Shown piece after piece: positions 63,686-64,000 of a stretch of DNA of 64,000 nt. The DNA comes from Pardosa pseudoannulata (Eukaryota; Arthropoda; Arachnida; Araneae; Lycosidae), in the NCBI GenBank assembly GCA_032207245.1, contig CM063499.1, positions 29,406,731-29,470,730 of the forward strand. The letters run 5' to 3'. The stretch's first letter is position 1. Every line of letters begins with the position of its first letter. The translations under genes were made by a program, and so were the position numbers. Below the pieces are notes generated by a model. That model was not told the DNA's origin. It saw only the letters and a list, made by a program, of their open reading frames with translations, and ran no database searches.

Positions 63686-64000
63686 TTTTCTTCTTCTTTA
63701 ATAGCTCTACAGCCCCTGGTGGTCTTTGATTTTCTCGACAATAAAACGCCACATTACTATCTCTCCTAATTTCCTTTCCCAATTTTTTATTTTCATTTTG
63801 TTTAGGTCTTCTTCTATTTGGTCTGTATCTCAGTTTAGGTCGTCCTCGTTTCGTATTATATAGTTTTCAGCTCATAATCTTTTTGCACGTGTCAGTTTCC
63901 TTCATTCTTTCTACATGTCCTATCCACTGTATTCTCTTAGCCTTAATATATCTTATAATATTTTCCCTTTTAATCAGTCTTTCTATTTCATGTTTGCATC
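63686..64000 (-). mobile_element. LINE 3' end, running off the right edge
   Basis: The minus strand encodes the C-terminal part of a non-LTR pol: IIRYIKAKRIQWIGHVERMK, KRGRPKLRYR, then IKDHQGL and a stop near 63710. A GAAGAAGAAGAAA-type tail follows. It matches the pattern [10 protein letters not shown]...[10 protein letters not shown]...KAHPGL seen in the LINE at 14643-15947, so it is a relative. A small frame break lies between the first two motifs. The upstream part lies beyond 64000. Confidence 0.75.

Noticed and set aside
63512..63769. Plus-strand open frame of 85 codons
   Set aside because: It overlaps the minus-strand LINE end and has no recognisable domain.

Overview
This is a eukaryotic, very AT-rich window. 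It contains one recognisable host gene, in pieces on the minus strand, set in heavily transposon-loaded sequence. The gene is OGDH, the E1 component of the mitochondrial 2-oxoglutarate dehydrogenase complex. Twenty-one coding exons can be placed with GT/AG boundaries and consistent phases, from the start codon at 47593 down to 4093. They encode about 980 residues without a frameshift or stop. Compared with the usual length of roughly 1,020 residues, only the last ~45 codons are missing; I cannot find them between 1 and 4092, so they probably lie left of the window. The protein sequence and repeat types (Helitrons, hAT-like, Tc1, pogo/Tigger, tRNA-derived SINEs, LINEs, one Ty1/copia) suggest an arthropod. 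A spider or other chelicerate is my guess, not shown by the sequence.

Layout. 1-4092: intron 21 or downstream DNA, with a candidate C2H2 zinc-finger exon (about 1454-1577) and a truncated LINE (3519-4064) whose target-site duplication begins 15 bases after the donor of exon 21. 4093-47593: the OGDH exons. The introns hold an antisense LINE (intron 13), two Helitrons (introns 15 and 1), a pair of 0.73 kb elements with 6-bp target duplications (introns 15 and 2), CAGGGT-type elements (introns 1, 9, 10, 14), a hAT remnant with an 8-bp duplication (intron 1), pogo/Tigger-like remnants (introns 1, 4, 8), a 1.3 kb terminal-inverted-repeat element with ~395-bp internal arms (intron 4) and several SINEs. 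47594-48350: likely promoter and 5' UTR of OGDH.

48350-64000: non-genic upstream DNA. A decayed copia element on the minus strand runs from about 55340 to 49590 (protease, integrase, reverse transcriptase, RNase H in order). Its integrase is split by a 2.8 kb Helitron. To the right are long AT/AC microsatellites, two oppositely oriented copies of a tRNA-derived SINE, a dead Tc1 transposon, a 158-bp tandem duplication, a 600-bp TAGTA-type array and a LINE 3' end leaving the right edge.

I see no operon, CRISPR array, biosynthetic cluster or other obviously new multi-gene system. The interest lies in the nested transposons, whose boundaries can be read to the base, and in a few long hairpins.
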